From positions 1 through 6,475 of the forward strand of contig NZ_JZWV01001114.1 in NCBI RefSeq assembly GCF_000966975.1: a stretch of 6,475 nt of DNA. The letters run 5' to 3'. The notes beneath the pieces were generated by a model. That model ran no database searches, was not told the DNA's origin, and saw only the letters and a program-made list of their open reading frames with translations. This document shows positions 1 through 5,576 of the stretch, piece after piece (positions within the stretch are counted from its first letter, which is position 1; the number at the start of each line of letters is the position of its first letter). The position numbers and the translations under genes are program-made. This DNA is from Streptomyces katrae. GTDB lineage: Bacteria; Actinomycetota; Actinomycetes; Streptomycetales; Streptomycetaceae.

Positions 1-770
1 CTGGTGGCCCGCGCCGCCGCCGCGTGCCGGCCGAGCACGCCGGCCAGGCCCTCCTCCGCGATCCGGTCCAGGCAGGCCTCCAGCGCCAGCATCTCCAGCT
101 GCGCCGGGGCGTGCAGCAGGGTCTTGCGGCCCCCGTCGACCCAGCGCTCCTTCCAGTCCAGCAGGGAGAGGTACGAGCGCCGGGGCGCGGCGGGGTTGGC
201 CGCGAACCGCTCCCACGCCCGCTCGCTCACCGACACCGCCGAGACCCCCGCCGGGCCACCCATCGCCTTCTGCCCGCCGATCACGCACAGGTCCACGCCC
301 CACGCGTCCGGCAGCAGCGGCTCGGCTCCCACCGAGGCGACCGCGTCCAGCATGAACAGCGCCCCGTGGGCCCGTACGGCCTCGCCGATCTCCGCGACCG
401 GGTTGGTGTTGCCGGTGGCGGCCTCGGCGTGCACCAGCGACACGAAGTCGATCTCGGGGTGCTCCGCCAGGGCGCGGGCCACCTGCTCGCCGCTCACCGC
501 CGTGTCGAAGGGCACCTCCAGGTCCACCACCTTCGCCCCGGCGTCACGCAGCCAGTTGCCGAACGTGGTCCCGTACGGGCCGGTGACGACGTTCAGCGCC
601 GTCGAACCCGGCCGCGCCCCCGAGCGGATGCAGCCCTCCAGCGGAAGCAGCGCCTCGCCCTGGGTGATCACCACGTCGTGCCGGGTGTCCAGCAGCCGCG
701 CGACGCCCCGCTCGATGGCGGCGAAGCGCTCGGCGGTCAGCGGCGGAAGGTCCAGGAGGGGGTGGGTCAC
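1..770 (-). CDS. Class V PLP-dependent aminotransferase (alanine/serine-glyoxylate aminotransferase-like), 3' end missing
   Basis: The minus strand encodes 256 visible residues starting VTHPLLDLPPL and running off the left edge, so the C-terminal part is absent. The fold is a type I PLP aminotransferase of class V: the PLP-ring Asp is D142 in LDAVAS and the Schiff-base lysine is K168 in IGGQKAMGGPAG. The stretches TALNVVTGPYG (57-67) and HAEAATGNTNP (114-124) match the cofactor and substrate part of alanine-glyoxylate-type enzymes, which transfer amino groups between small amino acids and 2-oxo acids in the cytoplasm. The amino donor cannot be read from the sequence. I chose the GTG at 770 because GAAGAGAG lies just upstream; an in-frame GTG at 797 would add nine residues and remains possible. 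It is divergent from the amidohydrolase at 835, with only 64 bases between. A phosphonate or cysteine-desulfurase branch of class V is less likely, given the QKAMGGPAG lysine motif. Confidence 0.85.
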   Translation of the reverse strand, partial: MTHPLLDLPPLTAERFAAIERGVARLLDTRHDVVITQGEALLPLEGCIRSGARPGSTALNVVTGPYGTTFGNWLRDAGAKVVDLEVPFDTAVSGEQVARALAEHPEIDFVSLVHAEAATGNTNPVAEIGEAVRAHGALFMLDAVASVGAEPLLPDAWGVDLCVIGGQKAMGGPAGVSAVSVSERAWERFAANPAAPRRSYLSLLDWKERWVDGGRKTLLHAPAQLEMLALEACLDRIAEEGLAGVLGRHAAAARAT

Positions 771-822
771 GGCGGTGCTCTCTTCGTCCGGGGTCACCGG
801 CCGAGCCTACCGAGCGCGCACG

Positions 823-828
823 TACAGT
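823..828 (+). promoter_or_regulatory. Candidate -10 box of a leaderless promoter
   Basis: TACAGT fits the TANNNT -10 pattern and ends six bases before the ATG at 835, so transcription would begin at or next to the A of the start codon. No Shine-Dalgarno-like purine run precedes the ATG, which agrees with leaderless translation, common in actinomycetes. No convincing -35 hexamer is visible 16-19 bases upstream. Confidence 0.5.
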
Positions 829-834
829 GCGGAC

Positions 835-1929
835 ATGAGTGATCACGATGGTGTGCTCCATGTGAAGGGACGCGTGCTCGCCGGGCCCCACGAGGTCCAC
901 GACGAGCTCTGGGTCGTCGGGGGACGGGTCACCTACGAGCGGCCGGCCGCCGCCCGCGAGGTCACCACCGTCACCGGCTGGGTCCTGCCGGGGCTGGTCG
1001 ACGCGCACTGCCACGTCGGCCTCGACGCCCACGGCCCGGTCGACGCGGCGACGGCCGAACAGCAGGCCCTCACCGACCGGGACGCCGGCACCCTGCTCAT
1101 CCGTGATGCGGGCTCCCCCTCCGACACCCGCTGGATCGACGACCGCGCGGACCTCCCCAAGATCGTCCGGGCCGGCCGGCACATCGCCCGCACCCGCCGC
1201 TACATCCGCAACTACGCGCACGAGATCGAGCCGCCGCAGCTGGTCGAGTACGTGGGCCGGGAGGCCCGCCGCGGCGACGGCTGGGTCAAGCTCGTCGGCG
1301 ACTGGATCGACCGCGAGGCCGGCGACCTGACGGCCTGCTGGCCGCGCGCCGAGGTCGAGGCGGCCATCGCCGAGGCGCACCGGCTGGGCGCCCGGGTCAC
1401 CGCGCACTGTTTCGCGGAGGACTCGCTGCGCGACCTCGTGGAAGCGGGCATCGACTGCGTCGAGCACGCGACCGGCCTGACCGAGGACACCATCCCGCTG
1501 TTCGCGGAGCGCGGCGTCGCGATCGTCCCCACGCTCGTCAACATCGCGACCTTCCCGAAGCTCGCGGCGGGCGGCGAGAGCAAGTTCCCCCGCTGGTCGG
1601 CGCACATGCGCAGGCTCCACGAGCGGCGCTACGACACCGTCCGCGCGGCCTGGGACGCGGGCATCGGGGTGTACGTCGGCACGGACGCGGGCGGCTCCCT
1701 GCCGCACGGCCTGGTCGCCGCCGAGGTGCAGGAGCTGGTCAAGGCGGGCATCCCGCCGCTCGACGCGCTCTCCGCGACGGCGTGGGCGGCCCGCGAATGG
1801 CTCGGCAGGCCCGGCCTGACCGAGGGCGCCCCCGCGGACCTGGTGGTCTACGGCTCCGACCCGCGCGAGGACGTACGGGTGCTGGCGCAGCCGGAACGCG
1901 TGGTCGTCAACGGGACGGTCCGCGCCTGA
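835..1929 (+). CDS. Amidohydrolase family protein (metal-dependent, imidazolonepropionase/prolidase-like)
   Basis: This 364-residue protein has the complete ligand set of a binuclear amidohydrolase TIM barrel: the HxH pair H58/H60 in GLVDAHCHVG, K152 in GWVKLVGDW (the usual carbamylated bridging lysine), H191 in VTAHCF, H211 in CVEHATG and the catalytic D284 in GTDAGG. The small beta-sandwich that caps the barrel is formed by residues 1-50 and the end of the protein (GAPADLVVYG, then VVVNGTVRA). Such enzymes hydrolyse cyclic amides, dipeptides or related C-N bonds in the cytoplasm; the substrate is not predictable here. The open frame continues upstream to the window start, but the ATG at 835 is the natural start: the product then begins just before the beta-sandwich and the upstream extension is only antisense to the aminotransferase. 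It is divergent from that gene, so the two may share a control region. Length is slightly short for the family, but nothing is missing. Confidence 0.9.
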   Translation: MSDHDGVLHVKGRVLAGPHEVHDELWVVGGRVTYERPAAAREVTTVTGWVLPGLVDAHCHVGLDAHGPVDAATAEQQALTDRDAGTLLIRDAGSPSDTRWIDDRADLPKIVRAGRHIARTRRYIRNYAHEIEPPQLVEYVGREARRGDGWVKLVGDWIDREAGDLTACWPRAEVEAAIAEAHRLGARVTAHCFAEDSLRDLVEAGIDCVEHATGLTEDTIPLFAERGVAIVPTLVNIATFPKLAAGGESKFPRWSAHMRRLHERRYDTVRAAWDAGIGVYVGTDAGGSLPHGLVAAEVQELVKAGIPPLDALSATAWAAREWLGRPGLTEGAPADLVVYGSDPREDVRVLAQPERVVVNGTVRA

Positions 1930-1937
1930 CCGGAACG

Positions 1938-1954
1938 ACCGGCGGCCGGCCGGT
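1938..1954 (+). terminator. Weak hairpin after the amidohydrolase
   Basis: ACCGGC (1938-1943) pairs with GCCGGT (1949-1954) around a five-base loop, nine bases after the amidohydrolase stop. The stem is only 6 bp and there is no T tract, so termination is plausible but weakly supported. Confidence 0.3.
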
Positions 1955-1969
1955 GCGGGGTTGACGTGG

Positions 1970-1998
1970 CGTAACGCGGCGGCCCGGCCGCTCGTTGT
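1970..1998 (+). promoter_or_regulatory. Candidate sigma-BldN-type promoter for the LAETG-anchored protein
   Basis: CGTAAC (1970-1975) and CGTTGT (1993-1998) are separated by 17 bases. As I recall it, the consensus of the developmental ECF sigma factor BldN is CGTAAC and CGTTGA with a 16-17 base spacer, so the match is 11 of 12. BldN controls chaplins, several of which are LAXTG sortase substrates like the protein downstream. Transcription would start near 2005, giving a leader of about 230 nt. The consensus is from memory and the assignment is inference. Confidence 0.4.
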
Positions 1999-2014
1999 TG
2001 ATGTCCGAAAACCG

Positions 2015-2181
2015 GCGGTGCCGACGGCGGAGATGGGGCGCGAGGCAACTCATGTGCTGTACGAGGCGCCACAAATCGAATACGTGCATGGAAACCACCC
2101 TTTGGGGTGAACTCACGCCAGGTGGCTGCCCGTTCACCCACAGTGCGTAAAGACTTCGGGGCGTCGAAGCCGTCGGCCCGC
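2015..2181 (+). promoter_or_regulatory. Structured 5' leader RNA of unrecognised class
   Basis: GCCGACGGC (2020-2028) is perfectly complementary to GCCGTCGGC (2169-2177). With one bulged base at 2019 the helix extends by four pairs, 2015-2018 with 2178-2181, giving 13 bp that close a domain of about 165 nt. Inside, 2037-2041 pairs with 2066-2070 and 2032-2034 with 2075-2077. GGGTGAAC (2105-2112) pairs perfectly with GTTCACCC (2132-2139), enclosing a small GCC/GGC stem. CACCC (2096-2100) could instead pair with GGGTG (2105-2109), so two states exclude each other. The section is richer in A and T than its neighbours. It lies between the promoter candidate and the TTG start at 2238. It lacks the conserved blocks of the c-di-AMP (ydaO) and cobalamin riboswitches, so I give no class. 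These helices were found by eye, not by folding software. Confidence 0.4.
2052..2150 (+). CDS. Possible 32-residue cysteine-rich leader peptide (upstream ORF)
   Basis: An ATG at 2052 follows GAGG (2042-2045) with an ideal six-base spacing and opens a 32-codon frame ending in TAA at 2148-2150. The product starts MCCTRRHKSNTC and ends GGCPFTHSA; four of 32 residues are cysteine (2, 3, 12, 26), and it has no signal peptide or membrane segment. Several codons are rare in high-GC actinomycetes (AAA, AAT, TGT, CTT, AGT), unlike the neighbouring genes. The frame sits wholly inside the closing helix of the leader structure, so its translation would melt the 2105-2139 hairpin. It is in the same frame as the secreted-protein gene, and the TAA at 2148 is the only stop between them. 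It may be a regulatory leader peptide sensing cysteine or translation. It may equally be a chance frame in a conserved RNA; no homolog is known to me. Confidence 0.35.
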   Translation: MCCTRRHKSNTCMETTLWGELTPGGCPFTHSA

Positions 2182-2188
2182 GCGATGT

Positions 2189-2227
2189 CCCCCATTGGCG
2201 CCGCCACGGCACCCATCTCCCCGGGGG
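2189..2227 (+). promoter_or_regulatory. Possible ribosome-binding-site sequestering hairpin
   Basis: GGGGG at 2223-2227, the only purine run in the right place for the TTG start at 2238, can pair with CCCCC at 2189-2193. The enclosed segment holds a small hairpin, GCCG (2200-2203) with CGGC (2207-2210). Pairing would hide the weak ribosome binding site, making this a candidate expression platform for the leader domain just upstream. Confidence 0.3.
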
Positions 2228-2237
2228 TTCCACCACC

Positions 2238-3158
2238 TTGAACAGCAACACCTTCCGCATGCCCGCGGCCGTTCTGCTCGCCACGGGGGCGGTAGCCCTG
2301 ATCGCCGCGCCGCCCGCCCTCGCCACGGACGGCGGCAGCGGCGCCGGCCAGGGCACCTCGGGGGCCGTCGTCCTGCGCACCGGACTGGACGTGGGCCTCC
2401 TCAACAAGGCCGTGCACCTGCCGCTGAAGGCCACCCTCAACGAGGTCACCGCCCCCGCCACGGCCGAGAAGACGGCCCTCACCGTGACCCTCGACGGGGC
2501 CGAGCAGGGGCAGCCGGTGAACGTGCTCAAGGCGGACGTGGCCACCGCCACGGCAACCGCCGACGCGAACGGCGCCCGGGCCGAGGCGAACCTCGCCCAC
2601 GCCCGGGTGCACGTCCCGGGCCTGCCGGCGCTCTCCCTCATCGAGGTGGAGAAGGTCACCTCCAAGGCCGACTGCGAGGCCGGCAAGAAGCCGGTCGCCA
2701 CCTCGAACGTCCTGGGCACCGTCACCGCCCTCGGCAAGAAGGTCACCCTGACCGCCGGCGGCCCCACCAAGGTCGACGTCCCCGGCGTCGGCTCGGTCTC
2801 CCTGGAACTCTCCGATACGCAGACCACCTCCACCACCGCCGCGGCGGCCGCGCTCCGCCTCAAGGTGTCGGTGAACCCGCTGAACCTCAACGTGGCCCAG
2901 GTCGACGGCGAGTTGGTCCTGGCGGAGGCGCACTGCGAGTCCCCGAAGCCGCCCGCCAAGCCGGAGGCGAAGCCGGACGTCAAGGCGGACGCCAAGCCGG
3001 ACGTCAAGGCGCAGACCGCCCTGACGAGCTCCACACAGGGCAACCTCGCCGAGACCGGGGCCGGCTCGGTCACCCCGTGGATCGCGGGCGGCGCGCTGCT
3101 CCTGCTGGCCGCCGGCGGCGGCGCGCTCGCCCTGACGAGGCGCGGCCGCAGCTCGTAG
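2238..3158 (+). CDS. SCO1860-family LAETG-anchored secreted protein
   Basis: This 306-residue protein has a classic Sec signal peptide: R7, a hydrophobic core at about 10-24, and AxA cleavage after A29 (PPALA/TDGG). A beta-rich extracytoplasmic domain follows at about 40-233, with two cysteines (C146, C233) that could form a disulfide. Next comes a Lys/Pro/Ala-rich stalk at 236-258 with KPDVKA twice. The C-terminus is a full sorting signal: LAETG at 270-274, a hydrophobic segment at about 279-299 and the basic tail RRGRSS. LAXTG motifs are cleaved by class E sortases, so the mature protein should be linked to peptidoglycan like the long chaplins. I recognise the overall pattern as the SCO1860 family; its molecular function is unknown to me. 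The start is TTG, with only GGGGG ten bases upstream as a ribosome binding site; ATG at 2259 is an alternative that would still leave a signal peptide. The long structured leader suggests post-transcriptional control. Confidence 0.85.
   Translation: MNSNTFRMPAAVLLATGAVALIAAPPALATDGGSGAGQGTSGAVVLRTGLDVGLLNKAVHLPLKATLNEVTAPATAEKTALTVTLDGAEQGQPVNVLKADVATATATADANGARAEANLAHARVHVPGLPALSLIEVEKVTSKADCEAGKKPVATSNVLGTVTALGKKVTLTAGGPTKVDVPGVGSVSLELSDTQTTSTTAAAAALRLKVSVNPLNLNVAQVDGELVLAEAHCESPKPPAKPEAKPDVKADAKPDVKAQTALTSSTQGNLAETGAGSVTPWIAGGALLLLAAGGGALALTRRGRSS
2970..3011 (+). repeat. 18-bp direct repeat encoding the KPDVKA stalk
   Basis: AAGCCGGACGTCAAGGCG occurs at 2970-2987 and, identically, at 2994-3011, offset by 24 bases and in frame. 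Identity at synonymous positions points to recent slippage or duplication within the wall-spanning stalk. Its length may therefore vary between strains. Confidence 0.8.
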
Positions 3159-3177
3159 CCCCCGGCGCGGCCCGGAG

Positions 3178-3222
3178 CGGGGGCCCGCCACCGCCCCGTC
3201 GAGGGGAGGCGGCGAGCCCCCG
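3178..3222. terminator. Bidirectional GC-rich terminator hairpin between convergent genes
   Basis: CGGGGGC (3178-3184) pairs with GCCCCCG (3216-3222). The inner arm continues with CCGCC (3185-3189) to GGCGG (3208-3212) and CCCC (3194-3197) to GGGG (3203-3206). It lies 19 bases after the secreted-protein stop and 10 bases beyond the cobC stop on the other strand, so it can serve both. There is no T tract, which is usual in Streptomyces. Confidence 0.6.
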
Positions 3223-3232
3223 TAAGGTCACC

Positions 3233-4654
3233 TCACGGTGCCGCCAGCGCCAGGGCGTGGTCCAGGGCCTGCAGCAGGCGGCCCGTCGTCGCACGGTCGC
3301 GGACCGCCAGGCGGAGCCATGACCCGTCCAGCCCCGGGAACGTGTCCCCCCGTCGCACCGCGAAGCCCAGCGCCCGCAGGCGGGTGCGGACCTCCGCCGC
3401 GCCGGGGAGCCGGACCAGGACGAACGGGCCCTCGGCCACCCCGCAGACGGTGATTTCCTCGAACTCCGCCAGCCCCGCCAGCAGGTGCGCCCGGTCCACC
3501 GCGATCCGCCGGGCCGCCGCCTCCGCCTCCTCCAGCGCCTCCGGTGCCACACACGCCTCCGCCGCCACCAGCGCCGGCGTGGAGACCGGCCACAGCGGCT
3601 GCGCCGCCGCCAGCTTCGCGATCACCTCCGGCTCGGCCAGCACGTAGCCGATCCGCAGCCCCGCCAGCCCCCACGTCTTCGTCAGGCTCCGCAGCACCAC
3701 CAGCCCCGGCACGTCCATCCGTCCGGCCAGGGCCTCCCGTTCGCCCGGGACGGCGTCCATGAAGGCCTCGTCCACCACCAGGATCCGCCCCGGCCGGGCC
3801 AGCGCGGCCAGCGTCGCCGCCGGATGCAGGACGGACGTCGGGTTGGTGGGGTTGCCCACCACCACCAGGTCCGCCTCCTCCGGCACCGCCGCCGGGTCCA
3901 GCCGGAACCCGTCCTCGGGCCGCAGCAGCACCCGCTCCACCCGGTGCCCGGCATCCCGCAGGGCCGCCTCCGGCTCGGTGAACTGAGGGTGCACCACCAC
4001 CGGCCGCTCCGCGTCCAGCGCCCGCGCGATCAGCACGAACGCCTCCGCCGCCCCCGCCGTCAGCAGCACCCGCTCGACCGGCAGCCCGTGGCGCCGGGCC
4101 ACGGCGGCCCGGGCCGCCCGCCCGTCCGGGTACGCCGCGAGGTCCCCGAGGGAGGCCGCGATCCGCTGCTTGAGCCACTCCGGCGGCGTGTCCGACCGTA
4201 CGTTCACCGCCAGGTCCACGAGCCCGTCACCCGCGTCCGCCACCTCCGCGTCCCCGTGGTGGCGCAGGTCGTGCTCCTCGGCGGTGGCCACCGCGCAGGT
4301 CGCCGCCACCGAACGGCGCTTGGGAACGAGGAGTTCCCCGCCGCCCGCCAGCGCCGCGGCCTCCGCCACCGAGGCGGTCCCGGCGGCCTCGCGCACGGCC
4401 GGCGACGGGTGCGGTACGGGGATCCGCGCGAGCTCCTCGGCGGGATAGCCCACCAGCGGCACGCCGAAACGTTCCGCCGCGCCCACGATCCCGGGCTCCA
4501 GGCTCTTCGAGTCCACCGTGGCCAGCGCCGTCACCGCCGCGGTGCTCAGCCCGGCCCCGCGCAGGGTCTCCTCGACCAGCGCGCAGACCTCCGCGACGGA
4601 GACCCCCGCGCGTCCGCCCACCCCGACCACCAGTCGCGTCACGTACTCACCCAC
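3233..4654 (-). CDS. cobC: Fused CobE/CbiG-C domain and CobC threonine-phosphate decarboxylase-like aminotransferase (Rv2231c family)
   Basis: The 473-residue protein has two parts. Residues about 5-125 are a CobE/CbiG C-terminal domain: VVGVGGRAGVS, ATVDSKSLEPGI, VPLVGYPAEEL and LLVPKRRSVAATCAVA. Residues about 145-473 are a type I PLP fold with NPTNPT at 268-273, D295 in VVDEAF, the Schiff-base K326 in SLTKTWGLAGLRIGY, and R448 in SWLRLAVRD for the substrate carboxylate. The second part matches CobC/CobD, which decarboxylates L-threonine phosphate to (R)-1-aminopropan-2-ol phosphate for the nucleotide-loop linker of cobalamin. CobE/CbiG-C acts in the corrin-ring part of the pathway, with a role still poorly defined. 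The GTG at 4654 is well supported, with GGAGG six bases upstream. It is divergent from the ZIP gene, and with cobB further right it forms part of a B12 locus. A histidinol-phosphate aminotransferase is the main alternative for the second half, but the fused domain argues against it. Confidence 0.9.
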   Translation of the reverse strand: MGEYVTRLVVGVGGRAGVSVAEVCALVEETLRGAGLSTAAVTALATVDSKSLEPGIVGAAERFGVPLVGYPAEELARIPVPHPSPAVREAAGTASVAEAAALAGGGELLVPKRRSVAATCAVATAEEHDLRHHGDAEVADAGDGLVDLAVNVRSDTPPEWLKQRIAASLGDLAAYPDGRAARAAVARRHGLPVERVLLTAGAAEAFVLIARALDAERPVVVHPQFTEPEAALRDAGHRVERVLLRPEDGFRLDPAAVPEEADLVVVGNPTNPTSVLHPAATLAALARPGRILVVDEAFMDAVPGEREALAGRMDVPGLVVLRSLTKTWGLAGLRIGYVLAEPEVIAKLAAAQPLWPVSTPALVAAEACVAPEALEEAEAAARRIAVDRAHLLAGLAEFEEITVCGVAEGPFVLVRLPGAAEVRTRLRALGFAVRRGDTFPGLDGSWLRLAVRDRATTGRLLQALDHALALAAP

Positions 4655-4660
4655 CGGGGT

Positions 4661-4665
4661 CCTCC
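4661..4665 (-). promoter_or_regulatory. Ribosome binding site fixing the cobC start
   Basis: On the minus strand GGAGG, within GGAGGGAGG, lies six bases before the GTG at 4654. This selects that GTG over the in-frame GTG at 4642, which would lie too far from it. Confidence 0.75.
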
Positions 4666-4681
4666 CTCCGTACTGGTGTCC

Positions 4682-4702
4682 GTCGTCTGTCGTCTGTCGT
4701 CA
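4682..4702. repeat. Three tandem 7-bp units in the cobC-ZIP divergent gap
   Basis: GTCGTCT (4682-4688), GTCGTCT (4689-4695) and GTCGTCA (4696-4702) are adjacent. They sit in the 116-base gap between the divergent starts, 17 bases beyond the cobC ribosome binding site. They could be regulator half-sites or simple slippage; no known operator consensus is recognised. Confidence 0.6.
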
Positions 4703-4770
4703 TCACGGTGGCGTCCGCCACCCGCGCGGCGGAAGTGCGCACGGCGCCGCCAGTCGGTATCCAGGGGCAC

Positions 4771-5520
4771 ATGGCGGTGATCGTGGCTCTGGGCGCGTTC
4801 CTGATGACGTTGGCGGGCGGCTGGACGGCGCAACGCGTCACCGACCGCCGCCACCTCGTCCTGGGTCTGGCCGGCGGGCTGATGCTCGGCGTCGTGGGCC
4901 TGGACCTGCTCCCGGAGGCCCTGCACGCCGCCGGTGAGGAGGTCTTCGGGGTCCCGCTCGCCCTGCTGCTCTTCGTGGCCGGGTTCCTCGTCGCCCATCT
5001 GGTGGAACGCCTGCTCGCCGTGCGGCAGGCCCCGCACGGCGGCAGCGACGGCGCAGGTCACGGGCACGACCACGGCGGCCGTGTCCCGCAGGTCGGGCTC
5101 GTCGCCGCCGCGGCCATGGTCGGCCACAGCCTCGCCGACGGCGTGGCCCTCGGCGTCGCCTTCCAGGTCGGCGGGGGGATGGGCGTGGCCGTCGCGCTGG
5201 CCGTCCTCACCCACGACTTCGCCGACGGGTTCAACACGTACACCCTCACCCGCCTGTACGGGAACGACCGCCGCAAGGCGCTGATGATGCTCTTCGCGGA
5301 CGCCGCGGCACCCGTCGTGGGCGCCGCGTCCACCCTGCTGTTCACCCTTCCGGAGGAACCCCTCGGGGCGTATCTCGGATTCTTCGGCGGGGCCCTGCTG
5401 TACCTGGCGGCCGCCGAGATCCTGCCCGAGGCGCATCACGAGCACCCCGCCCTGTCCACGCTGATGTGCACGGTGGGCGGGGTGGCCGGGATCTGGCTGG
5501 TGGTCGGCCTCGCGGACTGA
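4771..5520 (+). CDS. ZIP-family divalent metal transporter
   Basis: The 249-residue membrane protein has about eight hydrophobic segments, at roughly 2-19, 28-48, 60-83, 106-130, 135-158, 170-191, 199-216 and 231-247. The ZIP metal-site signatures are degenerate but present: HSLADG (H119, D123) in the fourth segment and THDFADGFN (H148, D149, D152) in the fifth, with LLPEAL (47-51) and EILPEAHHEH (216-225) as further ligands. The loop before the fourth segment contains HGHDHGG (97-103), a typical ZIP metal-binding His cluster. ZIP proteins move Zn, Fe, Mn or Co into the cytoplasm. Lying between cobC and cobB, it could supply cobalt, but specificity cannot be read. ATG at 4771 is preferred because the membrane segment starts immediately; GTG at 4708 or 4735 would add a non-hydrophobic extension. 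Initiation signals are poor: AGGGG only three bases away, or a TATCCA that would make it leaderless. Confidence 0.88.
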   Translation: MAVIVALGAFLMTLAGGWTAQRVTDRRHLVLGLAGGLMLGVVGLDLLPEALHAAGEEVFGVPLALLLFVAGFLVAHLVERLLAVRQAPHGGSDGAGHGHDHGGRVPQVGLVAAAAMVGHSLADGVALGVAFQVGGGMGVAVALAVLTHDFADGFNTYTLTRLYGNDRRKALMMLFADAAAPVVGAASTLLFTLPEEPLGAYLGFFGGALLYLAAAEILPEAHHEHPALSTLMCTVGGVAGIWLVVGLAD

Positions 5521-5531
5521 GCGGGCTGAGC

Positions 5532-5576
5532 GAACCGGGCGGCCGGGGCGGACCGGGCGGACCGGGCGGACCGGCC
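5532..5576. repeat. Five tandem 9-bp units between ZIP and cobB
   Basis: The units are GAACCGGGC (5532), GGCCGGGGC (5541), GGACCGGGC (5550), GGACCGGGC (5559) and GGACCGGCC (5568). They directly follow the ZIP stop and run up to the convergent cobB stop. Two central units are identical and the outer ones have drifted, as expected for a minisatellite. Confidence 0.75.

Noticed and set aside
4..834. Plus-strand open frame continuous with the amidohydrolase
   Set aside because: It is the antisense of the aminotransferase; the translation is low-complexity Ser/Ala/Arg-rich without domain features, and the amidohydrolase fold begins after 835.
544..1707. Long minus-strand open frame across the amidohydrolase
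   Set aside because: Its Arg/Gly/Ala-rich translation lacks motifs and it runs antisense through two well-supported genes, as is usual at high GC.
2091..2150. c-di-AMP (ydaO) riboswitch upstream of the LAETG gene, suggested by GGAAACC followed by GGGGTGAAC
   Set aside because: The conserved 3' block containing CAGCTAACC and the pseudoknot partners are absent, and the spacing does not fit the family.
2195..3322. Overlapping plus-strand open frame across the secreted-protein gene, and minus-strand frames over the same region
   Set aside because: The translations are Arg/Pro/Gly-rich without recognisable domains; the frame with a signal peptide and LAETG signal is the real gene.
4655..4770. 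Cobalamin riboswitch in front of cobC
   Set aside because: The gap of 116 bases is too short and has no B12-box-like sequence; cobC has a simple ribosome binding site directly upstream.
5532..5576. CRISPR-like array
   Set aside because: The units are 9 bases and directly adjacent with no spacers, and no cas genes are present.
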